Of a stretch of DNA of 14,749 bases, positions 8,086 to 14,746 are shown one piece after another. The number at the start of each line of letters is the position of its first letter. The stretch's first letter is position 1. The DNA is from Lachnospiraceae bacterium (lineage in GTDB: Bacteria; Bacillota; Clostridia; Lachnospirales; Lachnospiraceae), in NCBI GenBank assembly GCA_900770535.1, contig CAAHDV010000194.1, positions 1-14,749 of the forward strand, given 5' to 3'. Both the position numbers and the translations under genes were made by a program. The notes below the pieces were generated by a model, which had not been told where the DNA came from, ran no database searches, and was given only the letters and a program-made list of their open reading frames with translations.

Positions 8086-8135
8086 ATTTTGTGCCTGTTT
8101 GCGCAATGCGTAAGCAGGAATCATTTTGTGCCTGT
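8086..8135. repeat. Two 13-bp direct repeats in the LysM gene leader
   Basis: ATTTTGTGCCTGT occurs at 8086-8098 and again at 8123-8135, exact in all 13 bases and 37 bases apart start to start. Both lie between the putative promoter and the LysM gene start. They could be a regulator or RNA-binding site pair; no partner is known. Confidence 0.6.
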
Positions 8136-8153
8136 CCGCGGCCCGTTTGCTGC

Positions 8154-8162
8154 ATCATACCA
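8154..8162 (-). promoter_or_regulatory. Extended -10 promoter for the LysM/DUF5711 unit
   Basis: On the minus strand TGG precedes TATGAT (8159-8154), a TGn extended -10 box. CTGACA upstream is 21 bases away, too far for a normal -35. Transcription would start near 8147, giving a leader of about 105 bases that contains the direct repeats. Confidence 0.45.
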
Positions 8163-8201
8163 CGAAGTGCCCGTATAATTTGTCAGTTTGCGTCATGGAA
8201 T

Positions 8202-8801
8202 CTATAAAACTCTTCGACAAAAATTGTGGGTTTCCGGAACCAGCGCCTGCCGCACGCTGTCGCAGATATAATCTGCCATCCGCATCACCACGGAAAGACG
8301 CACGCTCTGCAGCATCAGCGGATCGCAGCTTCCGCAGCCCCCTACAATCCCAGTGATAAAGATGTCGCCCACCGCCTGCAGTTCCTTGCAGACTCCAAGG
8401 CCTGGCCGGAGCGCGCCTTTTCCCAGGGTAATGCAGCCCACATGCTCGCTCCTGCCCACCGATGCATCCACCGCCACGATCACATGGTCCGGATAACAGC
8501 GCCGCACCATAAAAACAGCCTGCTCCAGGTTCATGGCGTGAACCGGGCAGTCCAGGGTTCCCACTACCTGAACCCGCTCATTTTTCCGTCCCAGATCCCG
8601 CAGTTTATGGCCGATCAACGGGCCAAGGCTGTCCCCGGTGGAACGGTCCGTTCCAATACAAAAGAGCAGGACCCCCTTTCGATTCTCCCTGCGCATAATC
8701 TCGCCGATCATCTGCCGGAGCATGCCGGCACACAGCCCGGTGTCTTCCTGCTCTCCGGAATCAAAATAGTAAATGTCCTGCTCTCTGATTCGTTTTTTCA
8801 T
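8202..8801 (-). CDS. yyaC: YyaC-type sporulation protein (DUF1256, putative spore protease)
   Basis: The 199-residue product matches the small YyaC/DUF1256 family, which has a fold related to the germination protease and hydrogenase-maturation peptidases and is restricted to spore formers. Diagnostic stretches are FCIGTDRSTGDSLGPLIG (47-64), VVGTLDCPVHAMNL (79-92), VAVDASVG (109-116) and ITGIVGGCGS (149-158). The biochemical activity is not established; 'spore protease' is a database name. The ATG at 8801 was chosen; the frame can be extended 18 codons to a TTG at 8855, but that stretch overlaps a TATAAT box and is more likely promoter. It stands alone: upstream is the coiled-coil gene on the same strand, and the LysM gene downstream has its own promoter. 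Its presence indicates an endospore-forming host. Confidence 0.92.
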   Translation of the reverse strand: MKKRIREQDIYYFDSGEQEDTGLCAGMLRQMIGEIMRRENRKGVLLFCIGTDRSTGDSLGPLIGHKLRDLGRKNERVQVVGTLDCPVHAMNLEQAVFMVRRCYPDHVIVAVDASVGRSEHVGCITLGKGALRPGLGVCKELQAVGDIFITGIVGGCGSCDPLMLQSVRLSVVMRMADYICDSVRQALVPETHNFCRRVL

Positions 8802-8835
8802 GATTTCATCCCGCCTGCGCCGTTTTGTTACTCCT

Positions 8836-8864
8836 ATTATAGGCAGGCCGGACAACTTTTATTC
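8836..8864 (-). promoter_or_regulatory. yyaC promoter, forespore-sigma-like
   Basis: On the minus strand GAATA (8864-8860) is followed after 18 bases by TATAATA (from 8841). There is no TTGACA-like -35. In Bacillus, forespore sigma G promoters have a G-H-A-T-R type -35 and a C-A-T-N-H-T-A type -10, which this fits at all but one position. A vegetative promoter using the perfect TATAAT remains possible. Confidence 0.4.
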
Positions 8865-8867
8865 GTA

Positions 8868-9965
8868 TCAGTGTTTCCGCTCATCCTCCTGATAAACACC
8901 GATGGCTTCGCTGATATTGGATGCCCGTCCCTGCTGCAGAATATTGCTTAAATCCTGCAGTTTGAACGGATCCAGAAATTCTTTGCCCAGATGACTTCCA
9001 TACTGGTCCGTGAGTGTAAGGCGGCGTGCCTTCACTTCCGCCGTGGTGAGCTGAAGCTGACGTTTTACGTCCTCATATTCATGCTCCAGTTCCGCGATTT
9101 TTTCCCGGTGTCCGTGCTCGATTTCATCCTGTAAAATGTTTTTTGTCACACTTTCAAAGGTATTCAGTGCGTCTTTCTTCTTTGCAGCCACTTCGTTGAG
9201 TTCCTGAGTCAGCCGCGCAATCTCATCATCGTATTTTTCCAGATCGTACTGGGACTCATTGCGGTCCTTACGAATGGTACCGGTAATGACTTTGATTTTT
9301 TTGTCATTAGAGTGCATCTGATCCAGGATCTGGCGTCCCTCTTTTAAACACTCTGCGTACTGGAGCTTAGTATGATTGCCGATCCACATATAAATGCCAC
9401 CCACAATCAGGATATCCGCCACATAAACAAGAGCCAGATACCAGGTTTTATGCTGGGGCAGAAGCATATAAATTCCAAACGGAAGTGCCAGGAAAAACAG
9501 CGTGATAAAAATCAGGAGACTGAAAAACTCCTTTGCCCAGCGCGGCATATAAAGGCTGTAATACAGACGGCTTCTGCACCAGGACGGCGCATGATATTCC
9601 CGGAACTTTGCCTTCATGCGGGCAAGCAGCTCCTTGTTGTACTCATGAAGCTCGGAAGTCTCCTCCGCAATGCGCTCCTTCATGCCCTGATTCTTGGCCT
9701 TTTCCCGCTTTGCCCGGGCTTTTTTTAACTGATCCTGTGCTTTATTGATTTCCGCGTCATAGCTGGAATTGATATCGTCTCTTCGTTTTTTTACCGTAAA
9801 ACCAACGGCATCTGCCATCTGCTTCTTCTCTGTATCCAGAGCCTTTTTCAAACGGCTTTCGTCCTGTTTTAACTGATCCTCCCGATCTGCGGCTAATGAC
9901 AGTTCCTCAACAGATTCTCTTGCTGCTGCCAGATAGTCCAGGCATTCCTCTATGGTCTGCGCCAT
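8868..9965 (-). CDS. Coiled-coil membrane protein of unknown function
   Basis: I do not recognise a family. The 365-residue product has a long charged helical region (about 15-122, many K/E/R/D in heptad-like spacing), two adjacent membrane segments (about 147-169 and 174-195) with the short turn PQHKT between them, and a second long charged helical region (about 200-325). A less charged tail (326-365) ends in YQEDERKH. The two membrane segments form a hairpin, so both coiled coils should lie on the same side, most likely the cytoplasm. This is reminiscent of scaffold or membrane-remodelling proteins but no catalytic motif is visible. The start at 9965 follows AAGGAGG at a spacing of 8. A large imperfect hairpin lies just upstream of the ribosome site. 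Neighbours are yyaC downstream and a divergent small gene upstream, and neither reveals a role. Confidence 0.8.
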   Translation of the reverse strand: MAQTIEECLDYLAAARESVEELSLAADREDQLKQDESRLKKALDTEKKQMADAVGFTVKKRRDDINSSYDAEINKAQDQLKKARAKREKAKNQGMKERIAEETSELHEYNKELLARMKAKFREYHAPSWCRSRLYYSLYMPRWAKEFFSLLIFITLFFLALPFGIYMLLPQHKTWYLALVYVADILIVGGIYMWIGNHTKLQYAECLKEGRQILDQMHSNDKKIKVITGTIRKDRNESQYDLEKYDDEIARLTQELNEVAAKKKDALNTFESVTKNILQDEIEHGHREKIAELEHEYEDVKRQLQLTTAEVKARRLTLTDQYGSHLGKEFLDPFKLQDLSNILQQGRASNISEAIGVYQEDERKH

Positions 9966-9983
9966 ATCCGTTTCCTCCTTCGC

Positions 9984-10036
9984 AAGCTTTGCAAAACAAA
10001 GCCCCGTCCCCGGAATTTTGTTTTCCGCGAAAGCTT
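9984..10036 (-). promoter_or_regulatory. Leader hairpin just upstream of the coiled-coil gene
   Basis: AAGCTTT (9984-9990) pairs with AAAGCTT (10030-10036), and AAAACAAA (9993-10000) with TTTGTTTT (10017-10024), with a small GC/CCGCG internal loop and a 16-base apex. The structure ends four bases before the AAGGAGG ribosome site. It could control translation or mRNA stability. The rest of the 344-base gap (9966-10309) holds the plus-strand promoter and leader described separately and an 11-base direct repeat CGACAATCTGC (10106-10116 and 10145-10155). Confidence 0.5.
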
Positions 10037-10165
10037 TCTCTTCGAAATATACTGTTTACAGTTTACTACATTCTGATTCGAACTACAAGCGAATGTGACA
10101 GGATCCGACAATCTGCTGCTGGTCACACGTTGTGCAAGCAGTAACGACAATCTGCGGTCCACCGC

Positions 10166-10194
10166 TTTACAGAATCCGAATAATCACGTATACT
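10166..10194 (+). promoter_or_regulatory. Housekeeping promoter of the 88-residue gene
   Basis: TTTACA (10166-10171), 17 bases, TATACT (10189-10194): each box has five of six consensus bases at ideal spacing. Transcription would start near 10201, leaving a leader of about 110 bases. Confidence 0.7.
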
Positions 10195-10209
10195 CGTTAC
10201 TGTTCATAC

Positions 10210-10233
10210 GGAATTTTCAGCTTGGAAAATTCC
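10210..10233 (+). promoter_or_regulatory. Leader hairpin of the 88-residue gene
   Basis: GGAATTTTC (10210-10218) and GAAAATTCC (10225-10233) form a perfect 9-bp stem with a 6-base loop, about 10 bases after the predicted transcript start. No U-run follows, so it is not a terminator; a 5' stability or regulatory element is possible. Confidence 0.5.
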
Positions 10234-10309
10234 TGCCTGTAAACTGCAACTAACAATTCCGAATGTTTATGAAAAGGACATCCGGTTGTAATCCGAAAGG
10301 AGAAACGAT

Positions 10310-10576
10310 ATGTTCCGTATGTGGGGAAAAATCTGGAAGGACAACCACCTGATCAAAGATACTGTGATCTGCCAGACTGATTACAGCATGTCCCGCACCA
10401 ATATGGTATTCCATTCACTGGATGATATCTGTTATGAATTTGATCTTGGGAAACCAATCTGGCTTTCCTCCAATATCAATGACTTTAAACGCCACGCCAA
10501 AACGCGTTTTACAAAGGACAGCTTTATTGAACAGATTGATTTTGATTATCTGGAGATTGAAGTGATTGAAGAATAA
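10310..10576 (+). CDS. Small conserved-looking cytoplasmic protein of unknown function (88 residues)
   Basis: The 88-residue product begins MFRMWGKIWKDNHLIKDTVI and ends in DFDYLEIEVIEE. It has no signal peptide or membrane segment and is mixed alpha/beta in character. Segments such as YSMSRTNMVFHSLDDICYEFDL, KPIWLSSNINDFKRH and TRFTKDSFIEQIDF read like a compact folded domain. I believe similar uncharacterised proteins occur in other Lachnospiraceae but cannot confirm it here. The gene is well supported by GAAAGGAG at a spacing of 7, a near-consensus promoter with a structured leader, and a strong terminator right after its TAA. It is therefore a single-gene transcription unit. No function is assigned. 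Confidence 0.85.
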   Translation: MFRMWGKIWKDNHLIKDTVICQTDYSMSRTNMVFHSLDDICYEFDLGKPIWLSSNINDFKRHAKTRFTKDSFIEQIDFDYLEIEVIEE

Positions 10577-10582
10577 AAAGGC

Positions 10583-10626
10583 AAAAAGGGAGACGCTTCC
10601 GTCAATTGGAAACGTCTCCCCTTTTT
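10583..10626. terminator. Bidirectional terminator between convergent genes
   Basis: GGGAGACG (10588-10595) pairs with CGTCTCCC (10613-10620), and TTCC with GGAA inside it across one C/A mismatch. The loop is 7 bases, flanked by AAAAA on the left and TTTTT on the right. It serves the plus-strand 88-residue gene and the minus-strand membrane-protein gene ending at 10699. Confidence 0.9.
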
Positions 10627-10698
10627 GTCAGATGGATTCACGTCTGCTGTCCATATGTTATGTAAACAGCAGCAATTTCATCAGATCTCAATATTTTC

Positions 10699-11604
10699 TC
10701 AGGCCAGATACTGTTTCAGAATATCTCCGATCAGCTCTACCTCCTCCGGTTTTAAATCCCGGATCCAGTTTTCATCGCCGCCGCGGTTTTTCTCCCGGCT
10801 GGCTGCCATCTGCTCCAGTCCCCGCTTAATAAAGTCCGCATCCCGGATACTTTCCTTTTCCGGAGTCTCCGGAGCCGGAGCCGCGGCTTTTACCGACGAG
10901 GAAGCACGCCCTCCGTTTCTGCGGTTCTCTCTGCGGCCGCCGGACACAGGCTGGGCCGTCCGTGCGTTCTGTTCTTCGTCCTCTTCCGGCTCCACCCGGC
11001 CCATGCGTCCGGCACGGTCCACCAGACGGCTCACATTGCGCAGCGCTCCCCGGTCCCCCATGCCCTCTGTGCGTCCGTTTTCCATAGAAAGATTGCGCGC
11101 CATTTTCGGTCCTACCACGTTGTCAATCTGATCCTGCAGGCTGATTAAAAGCTGCTCCTTTAAATCCCCCGCAATTCCGCCGTCAAACAGCATGGTCAGC
11201 ATGGCCATGAGCACCGCTCCGCCGCCATAGAGGACTACATAATAGGTATCCAGACGATACCAGTAAGAAAAAAATGCTGCTGCTCCGCCAAGCAGCAGAC
11301 AGAGCCACGTCCACCGGGCGCCCATGCCGCTCCAGGCAGAAAGCCTGATTCCCATGGTCCGGAATTCATACAGCTGATGCTCCAGCCAGGCACCGCTGTC
11401 TACCAGTCCCTGATTCACACGATATGTATTCTCCGCTCTCTGCCGGAGTTCCTTCAGACTTTTGTTTCTGGTCAGTGAAAGGTCATTGCTTTCCTTCAGC
11501 AATCTTTTGTAGACATGCCGGGTGACCATTCGTGTCAGGATTCCCAGTACGCAAAGTGCTGCCAGCGCATAGAGCGCACGGCCTGTTTCCAGTAATTGCA
11601 GCAT
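10699..11604 (-). CDS. Three-segment membrane protein of unknown function
   Basis: No family is recognised. The 301-residue product has one N-terminal membrane segment (about 8-26), a charged helical stretch (30-85) and a pair of adjacent membrane segments (about 97-116 and 119-140). A soluble C-terminal region of about 160 residues follows. Within it, residues 175-265 are Arg/Gly/Glu/Ala-rich and probably disordered. The end, WIRDLKPEEVELIGDILKQYLA, is a short amphipathic helical module that stands out after the disordered linker and may bind a partner. The start at 11604 follows AAAGGGGAG at a spacing of 8. The gene has its own near-consensus promoter and a leader with a 19-bp hairpin. It is convergent with the 88-residue gene. 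It could be an envelope or secretion-related helper, but nothing in the sequence shows this. Confidence 0.82.
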   Translation of the reverse strand: MLQLLETGRALYALAALCVLGILTRMVTRHVYKRLLKESNDLSLTRNKSLKELRQRAENTYRVNQGLVDSGAWLEHQLYEFRTMGIRLSAWSGMGARWTWLCLLLGGAAAFFSYWYRLDTYYVVLYGGGAVLMAMLTMLFDGGIAGDLKEQLLISLQDQIDNVVGPKMARNLSMENGRTEGMGDRGALRNVSRLVDRAGRMGRVEPEEDEEQNARTAQPVSGGRRENRRNGGRASSSVKAAAPAPETPEKESIRDADFIKRGLEQMAASREKNRGGDENWIRDLKPEEVELIGDILKQYLA

Positions 11605-11633
11605 AAAAACAGCTCCCCTTTCTTTTCCTTTTT

Positions 11634-11686
11634 GCAGCTGCGGCTTCTGGCGTTTCAGGATCCGTTCCGCCAGAAGCCGCAGCTGC
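11634..11686 (-). promoter_or_regulatory. Perfect 19-bp leader hairpin of the three-segment membrane protein gene
   Basis: Arms 11634-11652 and 11668-11686 are fully complementary (GCAGCTGCGGC... with ...GCCGCAGCTGC) around a 15-base loop. No U-run follows on either strand, so it is not a standard terminator. On the minus strand it lies about 15 bases after the predicted transcript start and just before the purine-rich ribosome site. Confidence 0.75.
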
Positions 11687-11707
11687 TATAGTGTCTCGAC
11701 AGGTATC

Positions 11708-11736
11708 ATTATAACTGCCCGGTCACCGTTTGAAAA
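11708..11736 (-). promoter_or_regulatory. Promoter of the three-segment membrane protein gene
   Basis: On the minus strand TTTTCA (11736-11731), 17 bases, TATAAT (11713-11708): a perfect -10 and a four-of-six -35. The predicted start is near 11701. Confidence 0.65.
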
Positions 11737-11867
11737 GTTCAGGGAGCTCAGAATCGTTCGTCAAATTCTGCTAAAAAACGCGCATTACCTTGAGGTTCAG
11801 CCACAACATGATACCGCTTTCAGGTCTCCGCACTCGAATCACCTGTTCCATGTGCCAACCAGGCTGA

Positions 11868-12560
11868 TTAATATGCCAGGATCAGCGCGCGGGTCAGATT
11901 CGTACTGTGGATGATGGCCTGACGTTCAAACTCCGGATAATCCATGGAGGCGCTGTCATCGGCCTTGTCGGAGATGGCGCGCACGATCAGAAATGGGATC
12001 TTATTTAAGTAAGCCGCCTGGGCAATGGCCGCGCCCTCCATCTCGGTGCAGGAACCGTTAAAGGTCTCGCTCAGCCACTCTTTCTTTTTCTTATCACAGA
12101 TGAACTGGTCTCCGGTCAGGACTCTGCCCTCATAAACGCTGATATCCGGGTTTACCTCCTCGCAGCACTTCTTTGCAAGACCGCGCAGACGCGCGTCTGC
12201 CTCGAAGGTCAGGGTTCCCAGCTGCGGAATCTCCCCTAACGGATAACCGAAATTGGTCGCGTCCACATCGTGCTGGATCGCATCGGTGGAAAGCACCAGG
12301 TCGCCGATGTTGATCTCTGCTTTCAGAGAACCTGCGATTCCGGTGTTAACCACACCATCCACGCCGAAACGGTCTGCCAGGATCTGCACGCACAGTGCCG
12401 CGCTGACCTTGCCAATTCCAGACTGAACAACCACTACCTCTTTCTCCCCGATGGTTCCCTTATAAAACTCCATGCCAGCCACAGTTACAACCTCCGGCTG
12501 CTTCATTTCCTGCTTTAACTGCTCTACTTCCGCCTTCATGGCGCCGATGATTCCTAACAT
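11868..12560 (-). CDS. mtnN: 5'-methylthioadenosine/S-adenosylhomocysteine nucleosidase
   Basis: Cleaves adenine from methylthioadenosine and S-adenosylhomocysteine in the cytoplasm, in methyl-cycle salvage. The 230-residue product starts with the family's MLGIIGAMKAEVEQLK, where the glutamate of A-M-x-x-E is the conserved catalytic-site acid. It continues with VVVVQSGIGKVSAA (about 45-58), VVNTGIAGSL (70-79), LVLSTDAIQHDVDATNFGYPLG, the substrate segment STEMEGAAIAQ-like (CTEMEGAAIAQ, with the ribose-binding M-E pair) and the catalytic-aspartate region VRAISDKAD. Length and motifs are standard. The start at 12560 was chosen because the family begins exactly there and AGAGG precedes it. The same frame is open for 63 more codons upstream, to 12749, but that stretch has no family match. 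It diverges from murG across 290 bases. No SAM-responsive leader was recognised. Confidence 0.95.
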   Translation of the reverse strand: MLGIIGAMKAEVEQLKQEMKQPEVVTVAGMEFYKGTIGEKEVVVVQSGIGKVSAALCVQILADRFGVDGVVNTGIAGSLKAEINIGDLVLSTDAIQHDVDATNFGYPLGEIPQLGTLTFEADARLRGLAKKCCEEVNPDISVYEGRVLTGDQFICDKKKKEWLSETFNGSCTEMEGAAIAQAAYLNKIPFLIVRAISDKADDSASMDYPEFERQAIIHSTNLTRALILAY

Positions 12561-12765
12561 ATATGATTTCCTCTGCTTTCTGTTTGCTATTTCTGGTTCT
12601 TGTTTCAGGAGCCGTCTTTTCTCTGCAAGCGATGCAATGTCCTGCTCCCTGCAGTTTTTACTGCCTTTCTCTATCAGTCTAACAAATCTTTCATGGAAAG
12701 GCAACGACATTGTATCGCGCCACATTGCCATGCCGGCCGAACTGATCATCCATGGTGATTCGGGG

Positions 12766-12796
12766 TTGACATTTTGCCCCCGGCGGTTACTATAGT
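12766..12796 (+). promoter_or_regulatory. Promoter of murG
   Basis: A perfect TTGACA (12766-12771) is followed by TACTAT at a spacing of 16 (12788-12793) or TATAGT at 19 (12791-12796). Transcription would begin near 12800, about 50 bases before murG. The rest of the mtnN-murG gap shows only a 5-bp hairpin near 12652-12665. Confidence 0.6.
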
Positions 12797-12850
12797 AATA
12801 CAGATATTTTTACAAGCATGTTTTTTATATCCAACCGGAGGTATTTTTAT

Positions 12851-13933
12851 ATGAAGAAAATCGTTTTAACCGGCGGCGGTACTGCCGGACACGTTACACC
12901 AAATCTGGCCCTGCTGCCATCTCTGCAGGAGCGCGGCTACGAGATTCACTATATCGGATCCTACAACGGCATTGAGAAAAAACTGATTGAGGGAGCCGGA
13001 ATTCCGTATGATGGCATCTCATCCGGCAAGCTGCGCCGTTACTTTGACATCAAAAACTTTTCCGATCCGTTCCGCGTCATCAAAGGATATGCCGAGGCGC
13101 GCTCTCTCTTAAAGAAATACCGTCCGGATGTAGTATTCTCCAAAGGCGGTTTTGTGTCCGTTCCGGTGGTTCTGGCCGCAAAACATTTCAAAATCCCGAC
13201 CATTATCCACGAGTCTGATATGACCCCGGGCCTGGCCAACAAGATCTGTATCCCATCCGCTGCCAAGGTATGCTGCAACTTCCCGGAGACCTTACAGTAT
13301 CTGCCGGAAGACAAAGCCGTCCTCACCGGATCCCCAATCCGCCGCGAGCTACTGCAGGGCGACCGTCTGACCGGCCTCAACTTCACCGGTCTTTCCGCCG
13401 CCAAACCGATCATCATGGTCATTGGTGGAAGCCTGGGTGCCGTAGCCATCAACAACGCAGTCCGTGAACTGCTGCCCAAGCTTCTGCAAAAATATCAGGT
13501 AATACATATCTGCGGGAAAGGCCATCTGGATGAAGGCCTCATCGGCCGCCCGGGATATGTACAGTACGAATACGTAGACGCTCCGCTGCGCCACCTGTTT
13601 GCCGCAGCCGACATCATCCTGTCCCGCGCAGGCGCAAACTCCATCTGCGAGATCCTGGCCCTCAGAAAACCTAACATTCTGATTCCGCTCTCCGCAGCAG
13701 CCAGCCGCGGCGACCAGATCTTAAACGCACGGTCCTTTGAAAAGCAGGGCTTTTCTACCGTTCTGGAGGAAGAAAACGTTACCAGCGACACCCTGTACGA
13801 TGCCATTGAGAACACTTACGAGAACCGCCGGAAATTCGTAGACGCTATGGAGAAGAGTGAGCTGTCCGATGCGGTAAATATTGTGATGGGGCTGATCGCG
13901 TCTTATGCGGAGAAGGAAGACACCGACAAATAA
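12851..13933 (+). CDS. murG: MurG: lipid I N-acetylglucosaminyltransferase of peptidoglycan synthesis
   Basis: Adds GlcNAc from UDP-GlcNAc to lipid I, giving lipid II, on the inner face of the membrane. The 360-residue product has the two-domain GT-B layout. The glycine loop GGGTAGHVTPN (8-18, with H14) and SKGGFVSVPV (97-106) lie in the N-domain, along with the acceptor-side HESD (120-123). The C-domain has GGSLGA (192-197), SRAGANSICEIL (258-269) holding the UDP-contacting glutamate E267, and PLSAAASRGDQILNA (279-293) with Q289. The loop before Q289 differs from the common P-F-P-x-x-x-x-x-Q-Q-x-x-N-A form, but the key residues are present. The start at 12851 follows CGGAGG at a spacing of 8; an 11-codon extension lacks a site. 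It stands outside any cell-division cluster, with its own promoter and a two-way terminator. Confidence 0.93.
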   Translation: MKKIVLTGGGTAGHVTPNLALLPSLQERGYEIHYIGSYNGIEKKLIEGAGIPYDGISSGKLRRYFDIKNFSDPFRVIKGYAEARSLLKKYRPDVVFSKGGFVSVPVVLAAKHFKIPTIIHESDMTPGLANKICIPSAAKVCCNFPETLQYLPEDKAVLTGSPIRRELLQGDRLTGLNFTGLSAAKPIIMVIGGSLGAVAINNAVRELLPKLLQKYQVIHICGKGHLDEGLIGRPGYVQYEYVDAPLRHLFAAADIILSRAGANSICEILALRKPNILIPLSAAASRGDQILNARSFEKQGFSTVLEEENVTSDTLYDAIENTYENRRKFVDAMEKSELSDAVNIVMGLIASYAEKEDTDK

Positions 13934-13971
13934 GCCCCCGATGCTAATCTGTATACATTAATCCAAATGCC

Positions 13972-14016
13972 AAAAGGGCATTGTACGAAATCATACTTCC
14001 GTACAATGCCCTTTTT
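13972..14016. terminator. Bidirectional terminator between murG and the HIT gene
   Basis: A 16-bp perfect stem (13972-13987 with 14000-14015) includes AAAAGGGC on the left and GCCCTTTT on the right, with a 12-base loop. A-run and T-run flanks make it work in both directions for the convergent genes. Confidence 0.92.
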
Positions 14017-14056
14017 CATTTCGGTGCTTTATTCTGAGCCAGTTTCTAACTCTGCT

Positions 14057-14473
14057 TTACAGTCCTGCTTTCAGAGTCTCCGCAGTCTGTGCCAGCTCCT
14101 CCTGCTCCGGCTTGCCCGGTGCCCAGTTTACCATATCCGGACCGCCTTCATAACGCGGAATCACATGAACATGCAGATGGAACACGGTCTGTCCTGCGCT
14201 GGTTCCGTTGTTCTGAACTACATTGAATCCGCTTGCGCCAAGCTGGCTCTTCATAGACTTTCCAAGCTTTGCGGCTAACGGCAGAATCTTTGCCATAACG
14301 GTCTCATCTGCCTCACAGAGGTCTTTATAATGATTCTTCGGCAGAATCAGGGTGTGGCCTTTCGATGCCGGTCCTAAATCCAGAATTGCGCGGAAATCAT
14401 CATCCTCATATACGGTTGCAGATGGGATTTCGCCGTTTGCGATTTTGCAGAAAATGCAGTTGTCATCTCTCAT
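14057..14473 (-). CDS. hinT: HIT-family nucleotide hydrolase (HinT-like)
   Basis: Small cytoplasmic purine-nucleotide phosphoramidase/hydrolase of the histidine triad family. The 138-residue product has the C-x-x-C zinc pair (C6, C9), the I-A-N-G-E-I-P-S motif (11-18), H48 in LPKNHY, and the triad H99-L-H101-V-H103 within TVFHLHVHVIPR (97-107). The length is typical. Start at 14473: GGAGG lies 8 bases upstream, and an ATG five codons earlier overlaps that ribosome site, so it was rejected. The natural substrate is unknown, as for most bacterial members. The gene is convergent with murG, and its upstream 270 bases are filled by hairpins. Confidence 0.95.
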   Translation of the reverse strand: MRDDNCIFCKIANGEIPSATVYEDDDFRAILDLGPASKGHTLILPKNHYKDLCEADETVMAKILPLAAKLGKSMKSQLGASGFNVVQNNGTSAGQTVFHLHVHVIPRYEGGPDMVNWAPGKPEQEELAQTAETLKAGL

Positions 14474-14511
14474 TGTCGTTTCCTCCATTTTATTTCTCGC
14501 GTGCCCTGTTC

Positions 14512-14746
14512 AAAAACACTCCGTGTTTTTTCACTGTCGGGCTTTCGCCCTATCGAAACCACGCCTCCCGCACTGACCCGTGCAAGCACGGTCATTGCGC
14601 TCTGCTCGTTTTCGGCACTGCTATTACTTATCGTAACTGTTCAGTACCCTCACAGTTACGGGCAAAAATCCATTGAAAATTGCCTTCGGCAATGGGATTT
14701 TTGCCTGCAAGCCCATGTTTTCATACGGTCAGCGCAGTGAATGCGC
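14512..14746. repeat. Cluster of six hairpins, possible interspersed repeat or structured RNA
   Basis: No gene was found in 14474-14749. In order: AAAAACAC/GTGTTTTT (14512-14530); GGGC/GCCC (14539-14550); CCGTGC/GCACGG with TGA/TCA beyond a bulged C (14574-14594); CGTAACTGT/ACAGTTACG (14632-14660); GGCAAAAATCC/GGATTTTTGCC enclosing ATTGCC/GGCAAT (14661-14705); and GCGCA/TGCGC (14732-14746). The segment continues past the right edge. Such nested palindromes are typical of interspersed palindromic repeats, but only one copy is in view, so repeat status is inferred. Confidence 0.5.

Noticed and set aside
8226..8951. 241-codon plus-strand open frame opposite yyaC
   Set aside because: It runs antisense through yyaC and into the end of the coiled-coil gene, with a His/Pro-rich composition and no ribosome site.
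11771..11851. 26-codon minus-strand ORF between mtnN and the three-segment membrane protein gene
   Set aside because: It begins with ATG and ends in TAG but lacks a ribosome site and shows no recognisable domain. It could be chance or a worn fragment, and I cannot tell which.
12561..12749. 63-codon N-terminal extension of mtnN
   Set aside because: The frame is open, but the family starts at the internal MLGIIGAMKAE, which has its own ribosome site. The extension has no domain match, and no ribosome site was seen for it.
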